The translations under genes and the position numbers were made by a program. From the IMG/VR virus record IMGVR_UViG_3300031801_000013, positions 1 through 28,643 of that record: DNA of 28,643 nt. One strand, 5' to 3'. Below the pieces are notes generated by a model. The model saw only the letters and a list, made by a program, of their open reading frames with translations, had not been told where the DNA came from and searched no databases. Below, piece by piece: positions 1 to 7,544 of the stretch. The stretch's first letter is position 1; each line of letters opens with the position of its first letter. The stretch is from a virus.

Positions 1-1350
1 ATCTTGGGAGTCTACTGCTTTTTCAATTACAGTGTTTGTTTCTACTGTATCTGATACTTGACTTTTTTGCTTTAGTTTTTCATACAAAGACGATGTAGTT
101 TGATTATCATCTTCGTCATCTTCTAGGTCTGTTATTCTTAAACTGTTAATATCAAAACCAAAATCCAACTTTTGTCCAACTGCACTAGAAGAACGTGTTT
201 TCATAAACTGTATTTGTACTCTGCCACGTTCTCTCATTGCCCTACTAGAAAATATACCTATAACATTGTCAGCAGTTTGTATTTTACTTAAACCTCCTGC
301 AATATGACTATGGTCAAATTCTATCTCGTCTACTGCTCCTCGGTTTAATTGACTTGCTGTTACAAACAAAAAATTACCTTCTAATGCAAAATTACGTAAC
401 TCTTCCGATACTAATTTATCTTTAGTATATAAATCACTAACACTAACTTTTCTGTTCAATGGCATCATGAGATCTAAATAATCTAACAATACACAATCCA
501 TAACTATATTTGTTTCAAGTTGAAATTCTTTTACAAGTGCTCTAACATCATTTACATTACAACCATTTGGTAACTGTACTACTTGTAATCGTCCTGCATT
601 TTTTCCCAATAAGCGAATTTTTAAATCTACATCATCTAGATTTTTAAATAATTCTTTTGTTGACATGTCTGTGTGCATTGCATCCATTCGCATACTAGTT
701 AACTGCTCTGATAATTCTAAGGATATATACAATACATTAAGTCCTGCCTTTGCCCAATTGATTGCTAAATTTTGTAAGAATAAACTTTTACCTGATCCAC
801 TACCTCCTGCAAAAATATTCAACTCACCTTTATTAAATCCACCAAACAACTTTTTATCTAATGTTAACCAACCTGTAGATGTTTGTCCGTGATTGTCTTG
901 TATATCCTTTAATCTTTTTGCAGGATTTTCCCAATAGTCTATACCAAATTCTTTTGCTAATCCTATTTGTACTGCATCTTTTATTAATTTTTCTACTGTA
1001 CCATATTCTTGATTTTCTAGTTTATCATAACTTTTTAAAATTGCTTGTTCTAATGCTTTATGTTTACAAAACTGTTCAAACTCATCTAAAAACCAACCTT
1101 CATATTTTTCAGTAGCACTTGTCATGTCTCCTAATTTAACTTGTGTAGTTGCTTCAACTTGATCTTTAGTTGGAACAGCAGAATACTTATCTGCATGTTT
1201 TATCACAAACTTTACACAATCACGTAATTCATGATCAAAATAATCACTATTTAAAATACCTCTACATCTTGCATAAAGATCATGATTCTTTAACAAAAAT
1301 TCAATAAACAATTTTTGCAATTCTGCACTATATTCTTTTGTTTCTGCCAT
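1..1350 (-). CDS. 41: Replicative DNA helicase, gp41/DnaB type (partial, runs off the left edge)
   Basis: This gene encodes the hexameric 5'-3' helicase that unwinds the phage replication fork and works with the gp61 primase. I translated it by hand from the ATG at 1350; the frame stays open to base 1, giving 450 codons without a stop. The N-terminal ~150 residues are helical. A clear Walker A motif (GGSGSGKS) follows at about residues 178-186, in the setting of a RecA-like core. Further on are 'YISLELSEQ', a Walker B-like 'VLLDYLDLM' and 'FVTASQLNRGA', the DnaB family pattern with a sensor Gln-Leu-Asn. The C-terminus visible here is acidic (a DDDEDD run) and low in complexity. Its start lies three bases after the stop of the primase gene, so the two are almost certainly co-transcribed and translationally coupled. 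The C-terminal end is missing only because the window stops. Confidence 0.93.
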   Translation of the reverse strand, partial: MAETKEYSAELQKLFIEFLLKNHDLYARCRGILNSDYFDHELRDCVKFVIKHADKYSAVPTKDQVEATTQVKLGDMTSATEKYEGWFLDEFEQFCKHKALEQAILKSYDKLENQEYGTVEKLIKDAVQIGLAKEFGIDYWENPAKRLKDIQDNHGQTSTGWLTLDKKLFGGFNKGELNIFAGGSGSGKSLFLQNLAINWAKAGLNVLYISLELSEQLTSMRMDAMHTDMSTKELFKNLDDVDLKIRLLGKNAGRLQVVQLPNGCNVNDVRALVKEFQLETNIVMDCVLLDYLDLMMPLNRKVSVSDLYTKDKLVSEELRNFALEGNFLFVTASQLNRGAVDEIEFDHSHIAGGLSKIQTADNVIGIFSSRAMRERGRVQIQFMKTRSSSAVGQKLDFGFDINSLRITDLEDDEDDNQTTSSLYEKLKQKSQVSDTVETNTVIEKAVDSQD

Positions 1351-1353
1351 AGC

Positions 1354-2409
1354 CTATTTACAATACTTTTTTGTAAGTACTTTAATTTTTCCTTGATTAG
1401 TTTCTGTACATTCTATTATACTTTTTAGTGCAAATAACTTTCCATATTTTACTACTGCATCTGACACATCTTTACAATCTTTCCACGGTGGAAAACTCAC
1501 TGCCCATTTTCTTTTTCTTGCAATGCCCACCAATCTTGCCCCTGCATGATCTCTATCTGGACACAATATTATTTTCTTACCTAACTTTTCTATAATTTTA
1601 CATTGTGTTTGATTTGCTAAATTGGATGTTACTGCAACACCGTCTATTGCTAATGCATCCATGGGCCCTTCTACTACTATTACATACTTTCTTTCATATA
1701 CTTGTGCATCTAAATTAAACACAAAATCTTTGGGTTGCTGTGTATAAAATTTAGGAATGTTATCTGGTCTAGGATCGCTAGATGCCCATCTTGCAGTATA
1801 CCCTACTGCCTTTCCTTTATATACATAAGGAATAAACAATCTCTTTCTTAATTGGAATGTGTTATTATTACACCAATACAATCTTTTATCGTTTACACTA
1901 AAACCTCTATTTTTTATAAATGTAACAATATCTGAATATTCGACTTCATCTTGATATTCTATTTCAGAATCATTATATCCAAAATTTAATTGTCGGAGCC
2001 AATCCCACATTGCATAAGAAACTTTTGGTAATTCTATTTCTGGCCAATTGAATTTTATGGGTTCTTCTTCTACCGCTTGATATTCAAATTCTTGAAAAAC
2101 TTCTTGTTCTGTTGCGAGTTGTAATTTTAATCGTTGTATATCTGCTATATCAGCACCCAATATTTCTAATAACTTTTGTAGTCTAACAGTTATATGTCTG
2201 CCAGCAGACCATCCAGTTTTATACCCACAATTAAAACAATTATATTGAAACTTATCTATGTCAAAAAAGAAACCGCCGCGTCCTCTTGTATCTGGACGAG
2301 ACTGACCGTTATGAATACACATTGGACAATTACCACTTAACCAACCGCTAGGTGTTTTACGATATCCATAGGGTATATATTGCTGTACAAACTCTAGAAC
2401 TAAACTCAT
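1354..2409 (-). CDS. 61: DNA primase, gp61 type
   Basis: This protein makes RNA primers for lagging-strand synthesis with the gp41 helicase encoded immediately downstream. The N-terminal ~75 residues hold a zinc ribbon, with CPMC near residue 28 and CFNC near residue 58. The middle has the primase/TOPRIM features: 'VVEGPMDALAIDG' (the Glu of the EGxxD motif) around residue 250 and 'CPDRDHAG' (the DxD metal pair) around residue 287. At 351 aa it is close to the length of T4 gp61 (about 340 aa). A gap of nine bases separates it from the upstream 265-aa gene, and three bases separate it from helicase gp41. The acidic linker around residues 100-125 is of no known function. Identity as a DnaG-type phage primase is secure; numbering is approximate. 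Confidence 0.93.
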   Translation of the reverse strand: MSLVLEFVQQYIPYGYRKTPSGWLSGNCPMCIHNGQSRPDTRGRGGFFFDIDKFQYNCFNCGYKTGWSAGRHITVRLQKLLEILGADIADIQRLKLQLATEQEVFQEFEYQAVEEEPIKFNWPEIELPKVSYAMWDWLRQLNFGYNDSEIEYQDEVEYSDIVTFIKNRGFSVNDKRLYWCNNNTFQLRKRLFIPYVYKGKAVGYTARWASSDPRPDNIPKFYTQQPKDFVFNLDAQVYERKYVIVVEGPMDALAIDGVAVTSNLANQTQCKIIEKLGKKIILCPDRDHAGARLVGIARKRKWAVSFPPWKDCKDVSDAVVKYGKLFALKSIIECTETNQGKIKVLTKKYCK

Positions 2410-2418
2410 ATTACTAGT

Positions 2419-3216
2419 TTAATGTCTATATAGGATTTTGTCAATTGTTCCAGTATTAGCAGGATCTTTTTCATAACAAAATCTAATCCATGCTATATTT
2501 CCACTAAAGTTAAAAGCATCTACTCCGGAAAATGCAGTAAGAAGAGCATAAGGATTAGCAAGCGATAAGTCTAATGTAAACCAATCACTAGAATCATTAC
2601 CGATAATATCTAATGTACCTTCTGCATATAATTTACCGGTAAAATCAGTAGCATATATAGCAAATGTATGTAATCCTGTTTTATCATGTTTTCTAGCATC
2701 ACCTTCTACAACACTTGTATAAAATTTAGCAGTGCCGCCCAATTCAGTAAATGTAGATAATGATATACTATCAATTAATGTGGGTAGTTCTGTATCTAAA
2801 ATTTCTACAGTTCCACTTACTCGTTGATTATAATCTGAATATAACGGTCTTACAATATCATCAGCATCTTTAATTGTAACAGTAAGATAATATAATCCTG
2901 ATTCTAATTGTCTTATATCTTTTTCTGTTAATGTTAACTGTGCCGCACCATTGTATTCATCTGTTAATAATAAGGGTCTACTAATAGTAGATGATTTATC
3001 TTGTGTTTTTGTCAAATTGGCTGTTAGACCAAGTCCATTTAGATTCATGGGCTTTCTGTCTTGATTTTTAATTCGAAAAGATATTAAACTGTCTGTACTT
3101 TTATAAATTTTAACGGGTCTATTATTCATTGGCAAATTTATTGTCTTAGAATTATCGTTTATATAAGTATAGACTCTCTCTTCTTGATAATTGTAAAATT
3201 CAATTGTTCGAGGCAT
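2419..3216 (-). CDS. Probable virion structural protein, beta-rich (baseplate or fibre associated)
   Basis: This 265-aa protein has no enzyme motif. It consists of alternating polar and hydrophobic short strands. The first ~130 residues ('KIYKSTDSLISFRIKN', 'GLYYLTVTIKDADD') resemble the immunoglobulin-like N-terminal domain seen in phage baseplate/upper-fibre proteins. The second half ('TFAIYATDFTGKLYAEGTL', 'SSDWFTLDL', 'AWIRFCYEKD') looks like a second beta-sandwich of the kind that repeats in phage tail proteins. There is no signal peptide. A perfect T4-type late core (TATAAATA) lies 33 bases upstream of the ATG, which supports late expression and a structural role even though the neighbours downstream are replication genes. 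The exact place in the virion cannot be told from sequence. Confidence 0.65.
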   Translation of the reverse strand: MPRTIEFYNYQEERVYTYINDNSKTINLPMNNRPVKIYKSTDSLISFRIKNQDRKPMNLNGLGLTANLTKTQDKSSTISRPLLLTDEYNGAAQLTLTEKDIRQLESGLYYLTVTIKDADDIVRPLYSDYNQRVSGTVEILDTELPTLIDSISLSTFTELGGTAKFYTSVVEGDARKHDKTGLHTFAIYATDFTGKLYAEGTLDIIGNDSSDWFTLDLSLANPYALLTAFSGVDAFNFSGNIAWIRFCYEKDPANTGTIDKILYRH

Positions 3217-3248
3217 ATAATCATATCCATCCTTAATAACTCCACTTG

Positions 3249-3256
3249 TATTTATA
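3249..3256 (-). promoter_or_regulatory. T4-type late promoter core (TATAAATA)
   Basis: The minus strand reads TATAAATAC here, 33 bases upstream of the ATG at 3216. It matches the T4 late consensus exactly and has the same spacing as the cores before gp18 and gp19. It sits between two divergent genes. Confidence 0.75.
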
Positions 3257-3257
3257 C

Positions 3258-3265
3258 TAAATATT
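3258..3265 (+). promoter_or_regulatory. Possible plus-strand late-like core (CTAAATAT)
   Basis: CTAAATAT followed by TTATAAAG lies 10 bases before the ATG of the plus-strand 128-aa gene and next to the opposite-facing TATAAATA. It is a weak match, reported because the gene needs its own promoter; nothing else plausible is seen in the 59-base divergent gap. Confidence 0.35.
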
Positions 3266-3275
3266 ATAAAGCATT

Positions 3276-3662
3276 ATGAGTACACCGATCCCAAATATAT
3301 ATCAAAAACTATTAGATTCCTTTCCGTTTCTAAGTTTTTGTACCCAAGGTAATAACGAATTCATTGGTATTATACAAAACATGGATAATGTTTTATGCTC
3401 TATGTACATATACGAAAACATCCGGCAAGAAGAAGGTAAAAAGATATTCTTAGAATTAGGAGATGAATGGTGGTGGGGATCAAATAGATTAATTCCAATT
3501 AATATTATATTAGGTGATCGCTTTAGACCATTTAGATCTATATTACGAACATTCAATGCTAAAGACTTTACATTAGTCCATGGCCACGAAATTAGCTTAC
3601 AAAATATAATGCAGAAACGAATTAAACGACGTCAAATACAACTAGTTCGTAAAATGAGTTAA
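3276..3662 (+). CDS. Conserved-type phage protein of unknown function (plus-strand island)
   Basis: This 128-aa protein is one of only two plus-strand genes in the window. It is a soluble mixed alpha/beta protein with a striking 'ELGDEWWWGSNRLIPINIIL' segment (residues ~60-79) and a strongly basic C-terminus (KRIKRRQ...VRK). I recognise the general pattern (Trp triplet, SNR, basic tail) from hypothetical proteins of marine T4-like phages, but know no function. The basic tail could contact nucleic acid; that is inference. It ends by overlapping the stop of the minus-strand U32-like gene by about 4 bases, so the two are convergent with no room for a terminator. The 84-aa antisense frame over it is a shadow. 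Confidence 0.7.
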   Translation: MSTPIPNIYQKLLDSFPFLSFCTQGNNEFIGIIQNMDNVLCSMYIYENIRQEEGKKIFLELGDEWWWGSNRLIPINIILGDRFRPFRSILRTFNAKDFTLVHGHEISLQNIMQKRIKRRQIQLVRKMS

Positions 3663-4858
3663 ACTTCCAAAACTGAATCTAATCTTTTGGTACCAAATAC
3701 ATCATCACACATATGACATTTATAACATTGGTTTTTACAACTCTTTAAAACCTTTGCTAATTTAATGGCTTCTTTACTATTCCAAAAATGTGTGGTTAAA
3801 TTATCTTTAATTTCATCTATATCTGTAGTTGTGGGGAAGTCTTTCTTTATACAACTGATACTAAACCACATATGAAGAGGTGCTAAATTGTTTTCATATA
3901 TTGTTTTAAAACTATCCGCGGAGAACGATCTACGTTTTGTTTCTATTGCGTAAAGTAATTTATCATTCTGATCAGTATCGCCTAAATTTTTTAATCTTCC
4001 AGATAGTTTAAATATATCTACTAAACTTGCAAATTCGTCCCAATCTTTATTCGAATGAATAATAAGATCTGTACTTGTTCTTGGATTAGTAACACCTGGT
4101 TCTAAATAATTACCATCAGGTCCGGGATGTAAGTCTAATTCATTTCGCCAACCAACACATGTATCACCTATCATTTCCCAATAATTATGTCCAGAACCTA
4201 CTAGTTCTCCACTTTGCCAACAATCATGTTCTGTTTTAAAAGGACATTCTGGTAAACAACTTTCGAACACTAAAAGACAAGTTTTTATACCCAACCTGTC
4301 TGCTTCCTTTTTTACCTTTCTTAATTCACTACGATTTCTATTAAAGTCTCTATCCAATTGAATTGTTGTATAACCTAAATTAGCATAATCAATAAACTGT
4401 TGCGTAGTTCTGATTCCATGATTAACTGTATTCTTCCAATCCATTTCTGGAAATGCTTCTTGCAAAACACCTAATCGCATTAAATGAGTGTGGCTTATTG
4501 TACAACTTCTAACGCCATCTGCATAATATTTTCCTATAAAATCTACAAAGTCTTTTGTAATATCAGGACGAAGCATATGCATTGGTCTATTCATTTCGTT
4601 TATTGTTAACGAAATAGGAATCCCATACTTTTCTTGAATTGTTAATAAATTTTTATAGTGTGCTTCGGATGCATCTACTCCCATAGTATTACCATATCTT
4701 AAACCAGACGAATGATAAAAAGTAGCACCATAGTAAATATCATAGATTTCATTTTTATATTGTTCAGAGGAATTTTCAAAACATCTTAAATATAGATCTT
4801 CCGAAGGTGTACTATCCCAATGTCCTATTGAGAATTTTTTATTATATAGTTCTTTCAT
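3659..4858 (-). CDS. Peptidase-U32-like protein (TIM-barrel type), probable Fe-S protein, copy A
   Basis: This 399-aa protein has the alternating beta/alpha rhythm of a TIM barrel. Three features point to the U32 family: 'DGVRSCTISHTHLMRLG' followed by a later 'LGYTTIQLDRDFNRN' strand, the Cys pair in 'FESCLPECPF' (C-x3-C-P, about residue 208), and 'FKLSGR' (about residue 297), which fits the KxEGR signature of U32 proteins. The C-terminus adds a cluster 'CKNQCYKCHMC', a likely second metal or Fe-S site. Known U32 relatives are Fe-S proteins that hydroxylate RNA bases or quinone precursors, or that act on protein; the substrate here is unknown. It starts with an ATGA overlap with the DnaE-like gene, so it is last in the purE-DUF1289-DnaE-like operon. 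A second copy with the same C-x3-C-P and FKLxGR pattern is at 26132-27157. Confidence 0.6.
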   Translation of the reverse strand: MKELYNKKFSIGHWDSTPSEDLYLRCFENSSEQYKNEIYDIYYGATFYHSSGLRYGNTMGVDASEAHYKNLLTIQEKYGIPISLTINEMNRPMHMLRPDITKDFVDFIGKYYADGVRSCTISHTHLMRLGVLQEAFPEMDWKNTVNHGIRTTQQFIDYANLGYTTIQLDRDFNRNRSELRKVKKEADRLGIKTCLLVFESCLPECPFKTEHDCWQSGELVGSGHNYWEMIGDTCVGWRNELDLHPGPDGNYLEPGVTNPRTSTDLIIHSNKDWDEFASLVDIFKLSGRLKNLGDTDQNDKLLYAIETKRRSFSADSFKTIYENNLAPLHMWFSISCIKKDFPTTTDIDEIKDNLTTHFWNSKEAIKLAKVLKSCKNQCYKCHMCDDVFGTKRLDSVLEV

Positions 4859-5415
4859 ATTAAATTCATATGTACAATTACTAAATGAGCGTATGCGATT
4901 GCATGTGATTTTTTAAAGTAATAAGTACCATCTGCTGGCTTTTTCCATACTTCTTCAAATACTTTATTCCAACTTTCTCCTAATAAATATCGCTTTGCAG
5001 GACGTATTATTGCCAATATTGCCGCCAGCTGTTCTACAGTGTCTGGCTTCATTTGTCGTATAATATCACTATGATTACTTATATGAATTAACTGCTTTAT
5101 AAATTCTTCTTCTAATAATTTATGCCATGGTGGTTCTTTGAGCATTAATTCTACAAGATGCTGTTCACTTGTAATTTGATTATATACTCCTACATTAAGG
5201 ATGTCTAATTTAAAAAACCCTTCATCTTCTGCTTCTTTGTGATCAATAGTTGCTAATCCTGTTATAGGATTTTTTGACATTTTATGAAAGTATACACCTG
5301 TATTATGCTTAACAAAACTTTTATCTTTAGTTAAAGATGCTGGAGTATGCTCAAACAAGTTTAAAACACTTTCACGATTTGCTACATCAATATCAATATC
5401 TGTTGTAGATTTCAT
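4855..5415 (-). CDS. Miniature DnaE-like protein (DNA polymerase III alpha catalytic-core fragment)
   Basis: At 186 aa this is far too short for a DnaE (about 1100 aa), yet it carries, in the right order, short blocks that match PolIII alpha. 'TDIDIDVANRESV' (residues 5-17) matches the 'PDxDxDF..RE.V' block with the catalytic Asp pair. 'GFFKLDILNVG' (66-76) matches 'KxDxLGL' with the third catalytic Asp at D71. 'AAILAIIRPA' (131-140) matches the 'xxLxRPGP' block. 'YFKKSHAIAYAHL' (166-178) matches the 'FNKSHAxAYA' block. The intervening regions are greatly shortened. It overlaps the DUF1289 gene (ATGA) and the U32-like gene (ATGA), so it is an intact, translated cassette gene and not decayed DNA. 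Whether it polymerises anything is unknown; it could be a degenerate nucleotide-binding or clamp-related factor. The family assignment rests on eye alignment only. Confidence 0.6.
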   Translation of the reverse strand: MKSTTDIDIDVANRESVLNLFEHTPASLTKDKSFVKHNTGVYFHKMSKNPITGLATIDHKEAEDEGFFKLDILNVGVYNQITSEQHLVELMLKEPPWHKLLEEEFIKQLIHISNHSDIIRQMKPDTVEQLAAILAIIRPAKRYLLGESWNKVFEEVWKKPADGTYYFKKSHAIAYAHLVIVHMNLI

Positions 5416-5693
5416 TTAATTAACTTTCCATATAGTTGTTTTCTTTTTTTAATATCTTCTAATGCTTGTAATTTTCTAGGTATATCCCATGCCCACCAAT
5501 TAGTAAGTTCTTCTTTATTTCTATAACAACCTATACATATATTTTCTTCTTCTGATAAGTCTGGAGAATAACTACATATATCTATGCATGGTGAAGGTAC
5601 TGTTATGTCATTTCTTTGTGGGCGCTTAATTCCTAATAATTTTTTATCAGGCCCTGTTGCATATTCCGACCCATATGGTTCTTTTTTTATCAT
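5412..5693 (-). CDS. DUF1289 family small Cys-motif protein
   Basis: This 93-aa protein carries the DUF1289 signature: 'PSPCIDICSY' (residues ~33-42), then 'ICIGCYRNKEELTNWW' (~52-67), i.e. C-x3-C followed by C-x2-C and the Trp after the acidic turn. The four cysteines suggest a bound metal or Fe-S cluster. The usual bacterial DUF1289 protein is 55-90 aa and has no firm function. It overlaps purE by one base (TAATG type) and the DnaE-like gene by four, which makes translational coupling likely. The ~30-residue N-terminal extension is basic and not part of the motif. Confidence in the family is good; the role is unknown. Confidence 0.8.
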   Translation of the reverse strand: MIKKEPYGSEYATGPDKKLLGIKRPQRNDITVPSPCIDICSYSPDLSEEENICIGCYRNKEELTNWWAWDIPRKLQALEDIKKRKQLYGKLIK

Positions 5694-6178
5694 TAATCAT
5701 CTCGCCAAATATCGGGTTCATCATCATTACTAAGAACAAGAGTACCTCCTACGTCTCTTAATGTAGCAGGCTTTGCACTTTTATTTAATATACGTATTGC
5801 AAATAATGCGGCATTAACAGCACCATGCTTTCCAATAGACATACATGCTACAGGAACTCCTCTTGGCATTTGTGATATACTTAACAAACTATCTAATCCA
5901 TTTAACCCCGAAGTCATTGGCACACCTATAACGGGTAAGTCTGTATATGCGGCAACAACTCCTGGTAATGCAGCTGCCATACCCGCGGCGGCAATAATAA
6001 CTTGATTACCTCTTTTTACTTTTGCTTCTTTAACCCATGTTCTAACCTTATCGGGGTCGCGATGTGCGGATGCCACAACAATGTCAAACTTTATATTATG
6101 TTCTTGTAATGTTTCAACACAATGATTCATTACTTCTGAATCAGATGCACTGCCCATTATAATTCCTACTACAGCCAT
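5693..6178 (-). CDS. purE: N5-carboxyaminoimidazole ribonucleotide mutase (PurE), phage-borne
   Basis: PurE converts N5-CAIR to CAIR in de novo purine synthesis, so this is an auxiliary metabolic gene likely to boost nucleotide supply during infection. At 161 aa it is full length for class I PurE. It shows the '[10 protein letters not shown]' phosphate loop (residues 8-17), '[10 protein letters not shown]' with the conserved active-site His at residue 39, and the C-terminal block '[20 protein letters not shown]'. One usual class I residue is missing: the 'AAHLPG' turn reads 'AAALPG', with Ala at residue 70 in place of His. The codon is GCA, not a one-base change from a His codon. It could be a less active or altered PurE. 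It overlaps genes on both sides by one base. No purK or other pur gene is in the window. Confidence 0.92.
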   Translation of the reverse strand: MAVVGIIMGSASDSEVMNHCVETLQEHNIKFDIVVASAHRDPDKVRTWVKEAKVKRGNQVIIAAAGMAAALPGVVAAYTDLPVIGVPMTSGLNGLDSLLSISQMPRGVPVACMSIGKHGAVNAALFAIRILNKSAKPATLRDVGGTLVLSNDDEPDIWRDD

Positions 6179-6411
6179 TATGTTTTCCTCTTTGATTTTT
6201 TATAATATCCAGTCTTTATATAGTTTACTAAATCTTCTAATATTTTATCTGATGAAACAGACCAATTTACTCCACAACCTCGTAAATAGTTTTCTGCTCC
6301 GCCCCTATCGAATGGACTTTTAGAATACCTGTCAATGATTTTATTTTTGATTAGTATTTTACTAAGATCTTCTTTTAGTAATCTAATTGATTCCTGCTTC
6401 TTTAAAGACAT
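6178..6411 (-). CDS. Small basic protein of unknown function ('[11 protein letters not shown]' motif)
   Basis: This 77-aa protein is charged and helical, with no membrane segment. The central '[16 protein letters not shown]' (residues ~30-45) resembles the SPxDRGxAxxYY motif found in many small hypothetical proteins of marine T4-like phages and their hosts. The C-terminus is Lys-rich (KKSKRKT). It starts inside the 3' end of the zinc-finger gene (29-base overlap) and its stop overlaps the purE start, so it is the link between the two groups. I know no function. Confidence 0.6.
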   Translation of the reverse strand: MSLKKQESIRLLKEDLSKILIKNKIIDRYSKSPFDRGGAENYLRGCGVNWSVSSDKILEDLVNYIKTGYYKKSKRKT

Positions 6412-7057
6412 GTTCTATCCATGCTGAGTCCTTCTCATTAGTACTTATTTTTTTCTGCCAATAACTAGGCTCTATATAATCTGCTATCATTTGTATTTGT
6501 TCTTCTGACATCCTGTCTAATAATTTTTGTGCTCCAGAACAACTATAAAGTATCCATGGAGAAATTCTTCCTGACTTAATTAAATGTACCGACATATTAG
6601 TAGATACTTTATTAAAGAAGTTAGTCCAATCTTCGTTACATTCTGCAGACCACTCTTGCATTAATATTATACTTCGTTCTACTGCTCTATCTACAGATTC
6701 TTTTTTCATTAAGTCACAAATATATTCATTGTATACAGAATCTTTACTCCAATCATCTATCCGTACACCCATTCGCAAAACAAAATCTATAAATGCTTCT
6801 GGATTAATTGCATTTATATCTAAAATATACTTTCCAAACTTAACAAATGCCTTATAGTATTTTGAATCAGCAAACTCATCGTATGTTTTATCATGTTTTG
6901 TATTTGTGTTATTTGAATAAAAATTTTGATATGCTCTAAAACCTAATTGAACATGTCTGTCACCTTTAACCATATGGCGCCGTTTTTGTTCACACATATG
7001 AACCGCTAACGTTTGTTCTCGCGCAAATTCACGTTCACAATAACCACATTTATACAT
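6383..7057 (-). CDS. Protein with N-terminal C2H2-like zinc finger, unknown function
   Basis: This 224-aa protein opens with 'YKCGYCEREFAREQTLAVH', i.e. C4 and C7, then H20 and H28 (or C22), the layout of a classical C2H2-type finger. Basic residues follow (KRRHMVKGDR), suggesting nucleic-acid contact. The remaining ~170 residues are helical and rich in Trp and Glu, with no motif I can name. The gene sits one base from clamp-loader gp62 (TAATG-type overlap) and next to replication genes, which is consistent with a role in replication, repair or transcription; that is inference. Similar finger-bearing hypotheticals occur in marine T4-like phages. The first Met is the natural start because the finger begins at residue 2. 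Confidence 0.7.
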   Translation of the reverse strand: MYKCGYCEREFAREQTLAVHMCEQKRRHMVKGDRHVQLGFRAYQNFYSNNTNTKHDKTYDEFADSKYYKAFVKFGKYILDINAINPEAFIDFVLRMGVRIDDWSKDSVYNEYICDLMKKESVDRAVERSIILMQEWSAECNEDWTNFFNKVSTNMSVHLIKSGRISPWILYSCSGAQKLLDRMSEEQIQMIADYIEPSYWQKKISTNEKDSAWIEHVFKEAGIN

Positions 7058-7530
7058 TAGTTAAATATTTTCTTAATTTCGTTATCTTGCAATCCTAGAT
7101 CTTCTGCATATTGTTTTAATTCTTTTGTAGAATTTAACTCTGTCAAAAGTTCTATTTCATCTTCTTTTAAATGTTTATGTACATCTGCTAACCAAATAGT
7201 AAGTCTATTTTTCTTAATTCCTTTACCCGGTTTAATCCATGGATGGAACTGTTTCTTTCCTACACCACATAATGCCATTAATTTATATTGTAATTCTCCA
7301 TGATGTCTAATATCATTGAAGTTAACATTAACAAATTCATTAACGGTTGTTAGGTAATGATAGTTTATCTTCTTTTCATTTGAACTACAACAACTAACAT
7401 ATCGCATATATACCCAAGCAGAAAAAGCATCTTTTTGTTCATCAGTTAATGACTTCCAAAAAGACTTGTTTCGTTTATCTACTGCTTCTAATATTTTACC
7501 TAACGGTATATTTTTATCGTCTTTCTTCAC
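7057..7530 (-). CDS. 62: Clamp-loader small subunit, gp62 type
   Basis: gp62 joins gp44 to form the ATP-driven loader that puts the sliding clamp gp45 on DNA. This 157-aa protein matches the gp62 pattern I know from marine T4-like phages. It has an N-terminal 'GKILEAVDKRNKSFWKSLTD', then 'FSAWVYMRYVS', then 'YYLT-like.NEFVNVNF', 'ALCGVGKKQFHPWIKPG' and a helical C-terminus with 'LKQYAEDLGL'. T4 gp62 is 187 aa, so this is a somewhat short member. No gp44 or gp45 lies in the window. It overlaps the zinc-finger gene by one base and follows the 166-aa gene after 14 bases. Assignment is by remembered family pattern; a profile search would settle it. Confidence 0.72.
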   Translation of the reverse strand: MKKDDKNIPLGKILEAVDKRNKSFWKSLTDEQKDAFSAWVYMRYVSCCSSNEKKINYHYLTTVNEFVNVNFNDIRHHGELQYKLMALCGVGKKQFHPWIKPGKGIKKNRLTIWLADVHKHLKEDEIELLTELNSTKELKQYAEDLGLQDNEIKKIFN

Positions 7531-7544
7531 TATAGTATATTATA

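Noticed and set aside
665-1115. 75-aa and 78-aa plus-strand frames at the left end
   Set aside because: They are antisense to the gp41 helicase, which reads open and shows Walker and DnaB motifs on the other strand.
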